From NCBI GenBank assembly GCA_947000775.1, contig CAMQGK010000011.1:52501-116500 (forward strand): 64,000 nt of DNA, given 5' to 3'. The translations under genes and the position numbers were made by a program. Under the pieces are notes generated by a model that worked only from the letters and a program-made list of their open reading frames with translations, was not told the origin of the DNA and did not search any database. This stretch comes from Pterois miles (Eukaryota; Chordata; Actinopteri; Perciformes; Scorpaenidae). Position 1 is the first letter of the stretch. Each line of letters opens with the position of its first letter. Shown in pieces: positions 46,349 to 58,300 of the stretch.

Positions 46349-48200
46349 CTACCAGGGGACACAGGAAGAGACGGAAAAGTTAGAGACATTAACCCATCAT
46401 TCATCAGGTAAGACAGGAAAAGATGGACACGTTAGAGACATTAACCCATCATTCATCAAGTAAAAGAGGAAGATACGGACACATTAGAGACATTAACCCA
46501 TCATTCATCAGGTAACAGGAAGAGACGGACACGTTAGAGACATTAACCCATCATTCATCAGGTAAAAGAGGAAGAGACGGACACCTTAGAGACATTAACC
46601 CATCATTCATCGGGTAACAGGAAGAGACGGACACGTTAGAGACATTAACCCATCATTCATCAGGTAAAAGAGGAAGAGACGGACACGTTAGAGACATTAA
46701 CCCATCATTCATCAGGTAAAAGAGGAAGAGACGGACACGTTGGAGACATTAACCCATCATTCATCAGGTAAAAGAGGAAGAGACGGACACGTTAGAGACA
46801 TTAACCCATCATTCATCAGGTAAAAGAGGAAGAGACGGAAACGTTAGAGACATTAACCCATCATTCATCAGGTAAAAGAGGAAGAGACGGACACGTTGGA
46901 GACATTAACCCATCATTCATCAGGTAAGACAGGAAGAGACGGACACGTTAGAAACATTAACCCATCATTCATCAGGTAAAAGAGGAAGAGACGGACACGT
47001 TAGAGACATTAACCCATCATTCATCAGGTAAAAGAAGAAGAGACGGACACGTTAGAGACATTAACCCATCATTCATCAGGTAAGACAGGAAGAGACGGAC
47101 ACATTAGAGACATTAAGCCATCATTCATCAGGTAAAAGAAGAAGAGACGGACACGTTAGAGACATTAACCCATCATTCATCAGGTATGACAGGAAGAGAC
47201 GGACACGTTAGAGACATTAAGCCATCAGAGCTGCAGTGACTCAACATCTCCACCAGATGGAGATAGAAGTCAGCCCATCAGCTCAGGAAGTAGCCACGAC
47301 CAGCATGTCCTTAACAATAAAAGCCCTTTATTCCAGAATACATACCACCTAGAGTACCAATAATTGATTAATTAATTGATCAGTAAGTAGCCATGTAATA
47401 AGCAGGATCGTGTTCAGCTAAAAGGTCATTGTAGTGAAACAGGACGAGGTATTGCCCGGCAGCAGGTAGTACACAAAAATCCGAGCATACTTTACTACTA
47501 AATACTACTTCTTACATTTACATGAAGTATGTACGTTTGTAGCTGTGTTATATATAGTTATTTAATATGTAGTTATGTAGTATGTTGGTACGTGGTATGT
47601 AGGTACGTAGTTCACAGGTCTCAGTGAGGTCAAAGTGTGTTACCTAGCTGGCTGCTCCTGTACCGTCTTATGATCCTCACCATGTCGGCAACTTTATGCT
47701 GCAGGAGGAGGAGGAGGAGGAGGGGGGAAGAAGAAGAGGACAAGGAAGAAAAAGAGGAAGAGGAAGAAATAGAGGAAAAGGAGGAGGAGGACGAAGAAGA
47801 AAAACAGGAGGAAGAAGAAGATGAGGAGGAAGAAGAAGAGAAGGAGGATTAGAAGGAGAAGAAGCAGAAAAAGAAGAGGAAAGGTAAGAAGAGGAGGAGG
47901 AAAAAGAAGTTAGTTTGTTTCATCTTATATTGACTTTATAATCTGAGGCTGACGAGGAACCACTCCTAATACATCACTTCTGAATGTATATATACACACA
48001 CACACACACATACATGTGTATATATACATATATGTATATAGACGTATATACATATACACTTGTCAAAAGTTTGCATACACTTCTAAAGAACATAATGTTC
48101 TGGCTGTCTTGAGTTTCCAGTTATTTCTACAACTCTGATTTTTCTTTGATAGAGTGATTGGAACAGATACTTCTTTTGTCACAAAAACATTCATGACAAC

Positions 48201-48263
<63 letters not shown>

Positions 48264-49289
48264 TCCTGATCAAAATCTTAAGACCAGTTAAAAAATTGCA
48301 AGAATTTACGTTTTGCACTGTTGTATCTTAAGAAGGTTCTAAGTAGAGTTTCAAAATGCAAAAAGAAGAAATGAGAGCAAGAGACTAAATGTTTTGAGCA
48401 GGCAATTTATTGAAAAGAACAATTTAACTAAAATAGGCTGTTCATCAGCTGATCAAAAGTTTAAGACCATAGCTCAAAAAAAACCCTAAAACAGAAATTA
48501 AAGTCTCAAAAACAGACTCAGTAATGAGTAGCTCCACCATTATTGTTGATCACTTCAAAAATTGGTGTTGGCATGCTTGATGCGAGTGTTTCCAAAAGGC
48601 TTGTAGGAATGTTGCTCCAAGTGGTGAAGATGGCTTCACGAAGGGCATCCACTGTCTGGAACGGATGTCCATTTTTGTAAACTTCCCTTGCCATCCATCC
48701 CCAAATGTTCTCAATTGGATTTAGATCAGGGGAATCAGTAATGGCCTTAATTTGGGATGAGGATCGTCCCGTGTCTTGACGGACAGCCGTTCGGATCCTC
48801 CGGCTCAGTGCCGGTGAGATTTTTTTGGGTCTACCACTTGATTTTTTTGTTCCATAAACCTCAGGATCTTTTAAGAAATGCAAAATGACTGTCTTACTGC
48901 GTCCAACCTCAGCAGCGATGGCACGCTGTGAGAGGCCTTGTCTATGCAGCTCAACAATCCTGCCACGTTCGAAGGCAGAGAGTTTTTTTGCTTTTCCCAT
49001 CAAGAGGTCTTGACAGTGTGATTACTTGACAGAAAATGACATGGAATCCAAATTTTTGCACAGATTTGGGCTTTTAAAGGATGTGGTCTTAAACTTTTGA
49101 TCAGCTGATGACCAGCCTATTTCAGTTAAATTGTTCTTTTCAATAAATTGCCTGCTCAAAACATTTGGTCTCTTGCTCTCATTTCTTCTTTTTGCATTTT
49201 GAAACTCTACTTAGAACCTTCTTGAGATACAACAGTGCAAAATGCAAATTATTGCAATTTTTTAACTGGTCTTAAGATTTTGATCAGGA

Positions 49290-49375
<86 letters not shown>

Positions 49376-52300
49376 GTATATATATACATATATATACGTA
49401 TAATATATATATATATATATACATATATATACGTATAATATATATATATATATAATATATATATAATATATATATATATATTATATATATATATAGAGAG
49501 AGAGAGAGCGAGAGATACACACATATACAGATGATGCACGTGATCCATACCCAATTGTACATAATCTGTGCCCAAGTGCATGTGAATCGTGCCGGAGTAC
49601 ACATAATCCATACTTGAGTACATATAATCTGTACTCAAGTACATATAATCTGTACTCGAGTATACATGATCCATACCCAAGTGTACATGATCCCCACCAG
49701 AGTACACATGAAGCGTACCTGAGTGCAATACAAAGCGTTCACACTAATCAAACCAACTGGACTTTAGGAACAAGTGGACACAGATCCAGACCAGGTCCCT
49801 GATGTGAAAGATGATGAATTAACAGATTTGGACTCACCATCTTCTCAAAGTTGACGAGTTCACCATGAAACGTCTTACAACTCTCATGAAGAAATGTCAA
49901 GTCTGACAGGGAAACAGGAAACACTGTTACTGTTAAGTCAAAACTACAAACATGATTCGAGACTCCAGACGAGAGACTAGGGACTCCACACACACTTACA
50001 CCCACGGCACCATATACATGTACTGTATATACACATTTCTATTATTATTTTATTCTGTTATATTTCACTGTATTGTTACTTGTTACCTGTTTCTCTTCTT
50101 ATTAGTTTTTATTGCTTTGATGCTGCTACGTTACGGAGCCAAAATAAAATCATTAACTCTTTTATAGCTGGTGGTGAAAGACTGGGAAAAAAGCACCACA
50201 GAAGAAGAACATCAAAGTTTGGTGATGTCAGAGGGTCGCAGGCTTGATGCAGTTATTACAACTAAATATGAAGTATTATTCACTTTAATCTATTTGAAGC
50301 CTATCTGTTCCTATTCTTTGGATCACGTAAAAATGTGGTGTTCTGTTACAAACGGTGCTATCTGCTAAATTGTGTAACAGATCTAGATGTAAATACCTGA
50401 AACAGAAGCTGAAATACTGATCTCTGGTCTCAGATTCATCTGTTGATGTCAAACCCAAATGTTTCAGTGTTAAGCAGAATTAAAGGAGTTGGCCTCACTG
50501 TTGCAATACTTTTAGAGGGGACTGTAGATCTAGTTGGTCCCGCTCAACCTTCCTCACCAGTTCTAGTTCCTTCCCAGAGAGGTGACGTTCCACGTACCTA
50601 GAACCAGTCTGCAATGTCAGGAATCAGCACACCTACATCCCCACTTTCGCCTGCCACCCGGCTCACACAGCACCCAACCCCAATGCCTATCCCTGAGCAT
50701 TAAGTAGCATATTTGTCCACTCTCATGTTGCTAAGAGTATTAAATACTTGACAAATCTCTGTTTATGGTTCATTTAGAACACATTGAAAAGTGTCGGATT
50801 AATCATGATTAATTATTTTAATCAACTGACAGACAAAACAAACAAATCACTGATCTATTATTAGTTATTAGTGCAGTTCTGTATTTGACAAGAGGAGGCA
50901 CCAGATGGAAATCTTCACATTCTACACGTCCGCTTTAATTCTCCTTCTTCCTCTCCAACCATCTGCCTCACCTCCATCCATCGTCTGGTTACCATGGAGA
51001 CAGAGAGCTTAGGGCTGCACACTCAGACAGTAGGAGGACAGTGTGGCCAGTATTCTCATTAAAGTTCTCTCAAATGGAACGAGTGAAAGAAAGAAAGATG
51101 AGTGTGTTGAGTGAAGTTGTGTAGCAGCTCATCAGCAGGAGTCTACTTGAGGTAGTCTGGTCCCTGATCCTGGTCCTGGACACTCTCAGGTGACTCAGAG
51201 TCATGTGACTGTCAGGACGCTTCTGACTGTTTAATCAAACTTACCTTTGAGCAGCAGAGGAGTGAAGGGGATCAGTGGAGGTCTCAGACTGGTGATCAGG
51301 TCTCTGTAGGACTTGTGGTTCCTGGAGGGGTCCTGAAGAACAGAAGTACTCACATCCATTACTGCAGAAAAATACCTTAAATATGTACTTGAGTAAATGC
51401 ACTTAGTTACATCAGATAAATCTGTATGCTGTATTTTCACTGAAACCTCAAATTGAGCAGCAGAATCAAATCATTTATAGAAAATGTTTTTACACAAATG
51501 ACTGGTGTTTATTAATATTTGACCTCATTACAGCTCAGTGATGATGATGATGATGACCTTCATCATGAATCAGATCATAAATAAAAACATCTTTTACTCA
51601 CCGCAATGCTTTCAAACTGCTGAAACTGCTTCCTGAACTTCCCCGGGAGACCCTGAACAAATATCATATATAATACAGTATAATATAACATAACAAAATA
51701 CTGTAAAATATAACATAATATAGAGTAATATAATACAGTATAATCTAATAATATAATACAATATAATAAAAACAAACACTAAACTGTCACAAATCAATAA
51801 ATTCAATCACAAAAGGACAAGCTATTGTCCGCCGAACTCTGGTTTTGAATCTCAACACCTGAACCCATTGTTCTCTACGTCCGTCCATGACATCACACCT
51901 CTGTGGAGCGTCAGGTAAAGCAGAGGAGCATCAGGTGAGTGTCATACCTCCCAGGTGAGTCGTAGTCTACTGACAGCCGGGTTGTCTAAACCCAGAACTA
52001 CAGCGAGGAAAGACAACAGGTCCTGCTGCTGCTTACAGCTGAAACACAGAGAGAGAACACACCTGTTAGGACAGGTGATACATACTACACACCTGCTAGG
52101 ACAGGTGATACATACTACACACCTGCTAGGACAGGTGATACATACTGCACACCCATTAGGACAGGTGATACATACTACACACCTGCTAGGACAGGTGATA
52201 CATACTGCACACCCATTAGGACAGGTGATACATACTACACACCTGCTAGGGCAGGTGATACATACCACACACCTGCTAGACGCAGGTGATACATACCACA

Positions 52301-55300
52301 CACCAGCTAGGGCAGGTGATACATACCACACACCAGCTAGGGCAGGTGATACATACCACACACCTGCTAGGGCAGGTGATACATACCACACACCAGCTAG
52401 GGCAGGTGATACATACTACACACCTGGTAGGACAGGTGATACATACCACACACCTGGTAGGGCAGGTGATACATACTACACACCTGTTAGGACAGGTGAT
52501 ACATACTACACACCGCTTAGGAAAGGTCATACATACTACACACCTGTTAGGACAGGTGATACATACTACACACCTGCTAGGAAAGGTCATACATACTACA
52601 CACCCGTTAGGACAGGTGATACATATTGCACACCCGTTAGGACAGGTGATATATACTACACACCCGTTAGGACAGGCGATACATACTACACGCCCGTTAG
52701 GACAGGTGATACATACTACACACCCGTTAGGACAGGCGATACATACTACACACCTGCTAGGACAGGTGATACACACAAGCTCTGTCTATCATTCAGACTA
52801 AATATATTTGAGCTGTCAATCAATTGAAATAATTAATCATGATTAATCTCACATTTTTAATGTGTTCTAAATGAACCTTGAAGGGAGATTTGTCAAGTAT
52901 TTAATCCTCTTATCAATATGGGAGTGGACAAATATGCTGTTTAATGCTCAGGGATAGGCATTGGGGTCGGGTCCAGTGTGAGCCACCTGGCATGCAAAAG
53001 CAGGGATCTAGGTGTGTGTGCCTTCGCAGACTGGTTCTAGGTACGTGGAACGTCATCTCTCTGGGAAGGAACCAGAGCTGGTGAGGGAGGTTAAGCAGTA
53101 CCAACTAGATATACAGTCCCCTCCAAAAGTACTGGAACAGTAAGGCCAACTCCCTAACTCCCTCTCCCTTACCAGAGATCAATATTTCAGCTTCTATTTC
53201 CAGGTATTAAGCAAAAATAAAGGAATTGTTCCAGTAGGTTTGGAGGGCACTGTAGTTGGGCTCACCTCCACACATAGCTCCGGTTCTGGAACCACACTTC
53301 TAGAGAGGGGCCTGGACTCTCTCCTCTTCCAGAGTTTCCCAGGGTGAGAGGTGCCAGGTGGGAGTAAGGATCCTCATGAGCCCCTAGCTGAGCGCTGCTG
53401 TGCTGGAGTTCTTCCCACAGAAGGAGAAGGTTTCCTCTCTGTGCACCAAACAGCAGCTCAGAGTACCCAACCTTCTTGGAGTCTCTGGATGGCGTCCTGG
53501 AAAGGGCGCTGTCTTGGGACTCCACAGTTCTGTTGGGGGACTTCAATGCTCACATGGGCAATGATGGAGAAAACTGGAGGGGGGTGACTGGGAGGAATGG
53601 CCTGTCTGATCTGAAGCCGAGTGGTGTTTTGTTGTTGGATTTCTATGCTAGTCATGGATTGGCCATAACAAACACCATGTTCCAGCATAGGGTGGTTCAT
53701 TCATATTGAAGGAGGCCGTCAGGCTGAAGAAGGAAGCCTGTTGGGCTTGGTTGGCCCGGTGGTCTCCAGAAACAGCAGACATGTACCGACTGGCCAGAAG
53801 GGCTGCAGCTGCGGCAGTTGCAGAAGCAAAAACCCGGGCGTGGGAGAAGTTCGGTGAGACCATGAAGAAAGACTTTCAGTTGGCCTCAAGGAAGTCCTTG
53901 CAAACTGTTAGACGGCTCAGAAAGGGAAAGCAGGGCTTGGTTCAGGCTGTGTTCAGCAGGGGAGGAGAGAACTGTAGACCCGGACTGGGGATATCATTGA
54001 GCGGTAAAAGGAGCACTTTGAGGACCTCCTGAATCTGATCAACATGTCCTCCATAGAGGAGGCAGAGATTGAAGACTCACGGGTGGATGAGATTCACCCA
54101 GAGATGCTGAAGGCTCTGAGCGTTCTTTGGAGTCTTGGCGCTCTCTCTCTCTCTCTATTCTACTCACAGTGCTGCAATCTTTATGAACTTGCGGAGCAGT
54201 TGGACCCTCTTTGGCAGCGACTGGCACTGCAGGATCTCTGTGGCAACCCAGTGTTGCACCTCGCTGCAGCGCTGCAGTACCAGCTCCAGGTTGAGGGGGC
54301 GCCAGCGGGACTGCTCCCCGTGAAACACGTAACACACAAACTCCACCTGCAGGAGACACCAATGAAGAAGACAGAGCCGTAAACTCAGACTTTGTTTAGT
54401 GACGAAAGAAGAGAAATGTAGTTGTTGGCAATGGAAACTGTCGCACTGACCTCATGCACACAGCTGAAGAGCTCCCAGTCGAACACCACCAGCTGACTGG
54501 CTACCTCCTCCGCTGACATATCATGCAGTTTGCTGTCACCTGGCGTCCAGTGGATCTCCTCAGGAAGAGGAAGCTGCGGCCACAGAAAGTGACATCATCA
54601 CATTATAAAACAAACAGTTTGTCTTTACAAAAGTGTGAATCCCCTGAAACATGTAATCCTGCACAGTCAACAGGTCTGGGACGACCCACCATCTCCTGAT
54701 TCACTATCCTGATACCACGGTGCTGAAACCCTATGTATGGTGGTTTTTAAGTATTGTGATTTATTATGATTGTTATTAACTTTTTTTTTACCACTAGACC
54801 ATGGGGGAAGGGGACAGTTCTAGGGAGTTTTACTTTGTAAAATGAATCCAGTAAAATGTCTGATTTTCAGCATGTCTGTAGTCAGAGATGTCCTGAAGTC
54901 AAATCTATCAGGATCATTGTCAGGAATTTTTTATTATAGTTTTTATCCATCAACACAAAAATCAAAGAATAAAGACATTTCCCTCACAGATTAGTGGGAT
55001 TTTCTTTTTAATTTATCAGGGTCATGTAATATTTTATACTTCTGCTGAATATAATCCATCAGTCTGATTTCCATAGATGGATTCTGTAGATCCAGTTCCC
55101 TTTGTTAACACCTTATTTTGAAAAGCGGCCATAGTCCCAGGTGTCTACTTCCTCTAACTTCTCCAAGGTGGTCTCTAGCTCTCCGTCAGCTCCGTTCTCT
55201 TTATCCATCCATGGTCAGCTCCATCGGGGCCGTTTGAATGCATTTAACATAAATGTCAATATATGGGCGCTCTTGGGGGCGGCAGTAGTTCAGTCTGTAG

Positions 55301-58300
55301 GGAGTTGGCTTGGGAACTAGAGGGTCACCGGTTCAAGTCCCAACATGTACCAAGAACTGAGAGTGAACTGGTAGCTGGAGAGGTGCCAGTTTACCTCTTG
55401 GGCACTGCAGAGGTGCCCCCTGAGCAAGGCACCAAATCCCCAACTGCTCGGGGTGCTTCTCAGGAGCAGCCCCCTCACTCTGACATCTCTCCATTGATGC
55501 ATATATATGGGTCCTGTTTGTGCATGTATGTATTTCAGGTCTGTGTGTGCTATGTGAAAATTAACAACAGAGTGTAAAAATTGAATTTCCCTCCGGGGAT
55601 TAATTATGGTTCATCTTCTTCTTCTCTACAGTCGTAGCGTCGGCCCGTCGGACCACGGAGACGAGAGCGACGGCCGGCCGGACCGCACGTTACCGCCGTA
55701 CGATGAAGTTTCCCGTCCGTGACGGAGTTAGCGTGCAGCTTTAGCCGTGATGTCTAGCTCTGCTTTTCCAAAGTGTTTCCCTCCTTTACTGGATGTGTAG
55801 TGTTTACCAGGCTGGATTTAACATGGAGGGTGGAGGTCGGATCCACGTCCACCCTCCAACCTTTAATACTTTCTGAGGTTTGTTTTGGTCGATACTGAAC
55901 GGATATGATGTCACGTTACTCAGACTACCACAATAAAAGAGCTAACTTCCTTGTACCTCCACGTAGACTCAGATGAAGCAATGCCTAAAATCTCTACCCA
56001 GAGATAATAAACACTTCAGGCCTCCAGGGGGCGATGCAGGACAAATCTCCTTCACACTGCTGCCATTTTTATGTTTATTACTCTATTGATTTGGGACATC
56101 TTTGCAAATTATTTTGGTGATTATAGTACAGGATAATCAAAGGAATAAAAACCAAGAAGCAAGTCTTTTTTGTGGTTTCTGTTATTGGCTGAACTTTCTG
56201 TATTGTCTGTTGTTGGAATAATTATTCTTTTATATTGTTTATCCTTCTAAGTTGTTCTGTTCTTCTGTGGGTGCTGACTTGTGCTTTAGTTATCATTGAG
56301 TGACTGTGACCTTCTACAGATTAGAATAGGTCCAGCAAGTCCTGATATATGCAGCTATGCAGTAAATATGCTTACGACACACTAATGATGACATTCTTGC
56401 CTTGTGATTCTGTGTAAAGGGTTATGTGACAGAATGTGCCTGATAAAAGATTGTGTGACTATGCAAGTATTACTGACTGCCCAACCTAAATAAAAGGCCG
56501 GGAGAGACCAGGACTCTGTGGAGAAGGATTCTGTAGCAGCGGTGTTACAGTGGTGTCCTGTCTCCCCTTGCAAGTAAAAGGATCTGAGTTTGTGTCTGCC
56601 TCTCATTTCTTCCTGTGTTCCAGGTTTGAACCTAACATAACTTGGTCCTTCGAGCCGGATGCCAATACACCTGGAGCCCCGAGGAGCAGTTCGAGGGGCA
56701 CTGAAGTCTGTGCACAGCCCCCTGGCATTAGGCTAGTGGACGAAAGACCTCGTGAGTTCCACGACGGCCAGTTAAACCCTGCTCAGGCTTCACAGGGCTT
56801 CAGGTTGACGGCATCTGAACAAAACAGCACCAGGAACGACTGACAAGGTATGGCACAAACTGTGACACTCAATGAGTGAGTGTGAGCGCTGATTAGGAAA
56901 GTAAAGTCCTGAGCTAAGAGAGCTGAAAACTTATATTAGGAGTAGTGAAGTCCTGAGCTAAGAGAGCTGAAAACTTATATTAGGAGTAGTGAAGTCCTGA
57001 GCTGAGAGAGCTGGAAACTTAGATTAGGAGTAGTGAAGTCCTGAGCTAAGAGAGCTGGAAACTTACATTAGGAGTAGTGAAGTCCTGAGCTAAGAGAGCT
57101 GAAAACTTACATTAGGAGAAGTAAAGTCCTGAGCTAAGAGAGCCGAAAACTTACATTAGGAGTAGTGAAGTCCTGAGCCAAGAGAGCTGAAAACTTACAT
57201 TAGGAGTAGTGAAGTCCTGAGCTAAGAGAGCTGGAAACTTACATTAGGAGTAGTGAAGTCCTGAGCTAAGAGAGCTGAAAACTTACATTAGGAGTAGTAA
57301 AGTCCTGAGCTAAGAGAGCCGAAAACTTACATTAGGAGTAGTGAAGTCCTGAGCTAAGAGAGCTGAAAACTTACATTAGGAGTAGTAAAGTCGTGAGCCA
57401 AGAGAGCTGAAAACTTACATTAGGAGAAGTAAAGTCCTGAGCTAAGAGAGCTGAAAACTTACATTAGGAGTAGTGAAGTCCTGAGCTAAGAGAGCTGGAA
57501 ACTTACATTTGTGTGAATGTGGTAAAGTGTGAATGTGTTAAACTGTGAGTGCTAAAGGACTGGTCAGTGATTGAAACAACAGACAGCCTGAAACCTAACG
57601 TGTAAACGTACGGCTTATGTTGAGGTAAATCACTGAGTGTGAGCAGTCATTTGGTTTGAGGAGAATTTTGTGAAAACTCTAAAATGACTTTCAGTCTTGG
57701 GATAGGACCCCGAGTGGAGAACCGGACTAACCATTAGGGTTGGCCTAGAAGCTTATAAGATAAGGATAAGGCTGGATAAGATTATCAAAAGGGCCAGCTC
57801 TGTCGTGGGATGCTCTCTGGACACAGTGCAGGTGGTGGGAGAGAGGAGGACGATGGCTAAGCTGTCATCCATGATGGAGAAGGACTCCCACCCCATGAGA
57901 GACACCATCAGAGCTCTGGAGAGCTCCTTCAGTGACAGGCTGCTACACCCTAAGTGTACGAAGGAGCGTTACAGAAGGTCCTTCCTGCCTGCAGCTGTTA
58001 GACTCCACAACCAGCACTGCTCCCAGTAGACCACAATCACAGTCACATTCACAACAAACTCACCGGACATAAGTGCAATAAGAACTCATGCAATTATATC
58101 ATCTGTCAAATCATAGCAACTGGACAATTATTTATTGATATAATGGACATATTTCTGGCTTTACTTTTCTATTATGTATATACTCATTTATTTTATTTGT
58201 ATTAATACTGTTTTTAAATCTATGCTTCTTGTCTTTTATTGCACTATCCACTTGCTGCTGTAATGTGTGAATTTCCCCACTGTGGGACTAATAAAGGAAT

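Noticed and set aside
46146..46463. Plus-strand open frame with a hydrophobic N-terminus near the rapgef4-like last exon
   Set aside because: Antisense to the last coding exon and minisatellite; no signal of a separate gene.
47637..47852. Open frame for a very acidic Glu-rich protein
   Set aside because: It is the plus-strand reading of the (GGA/GAA)n tract that forms the pyrimidine tract of a rapgef4-like acceptor and overlaps the exon antisense.
52058..52770. CRISPR-like array of regular 30-bp repeats
   Set aside because: There are no spacers; units are head-to-tail. The context is a vertebrate gene. The same holds for the arrays at 44395, 46361 and 56894.
51955..52827. 290-codon open frame with a [14 protein letters not shown] repeat, and long minus-strand frames in the same place
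   Set aside because: The 30-bp unit is a multiple of three, so frames stay open on both strands. The region is an intronic minisatellite and overlaps a real exon antisense.
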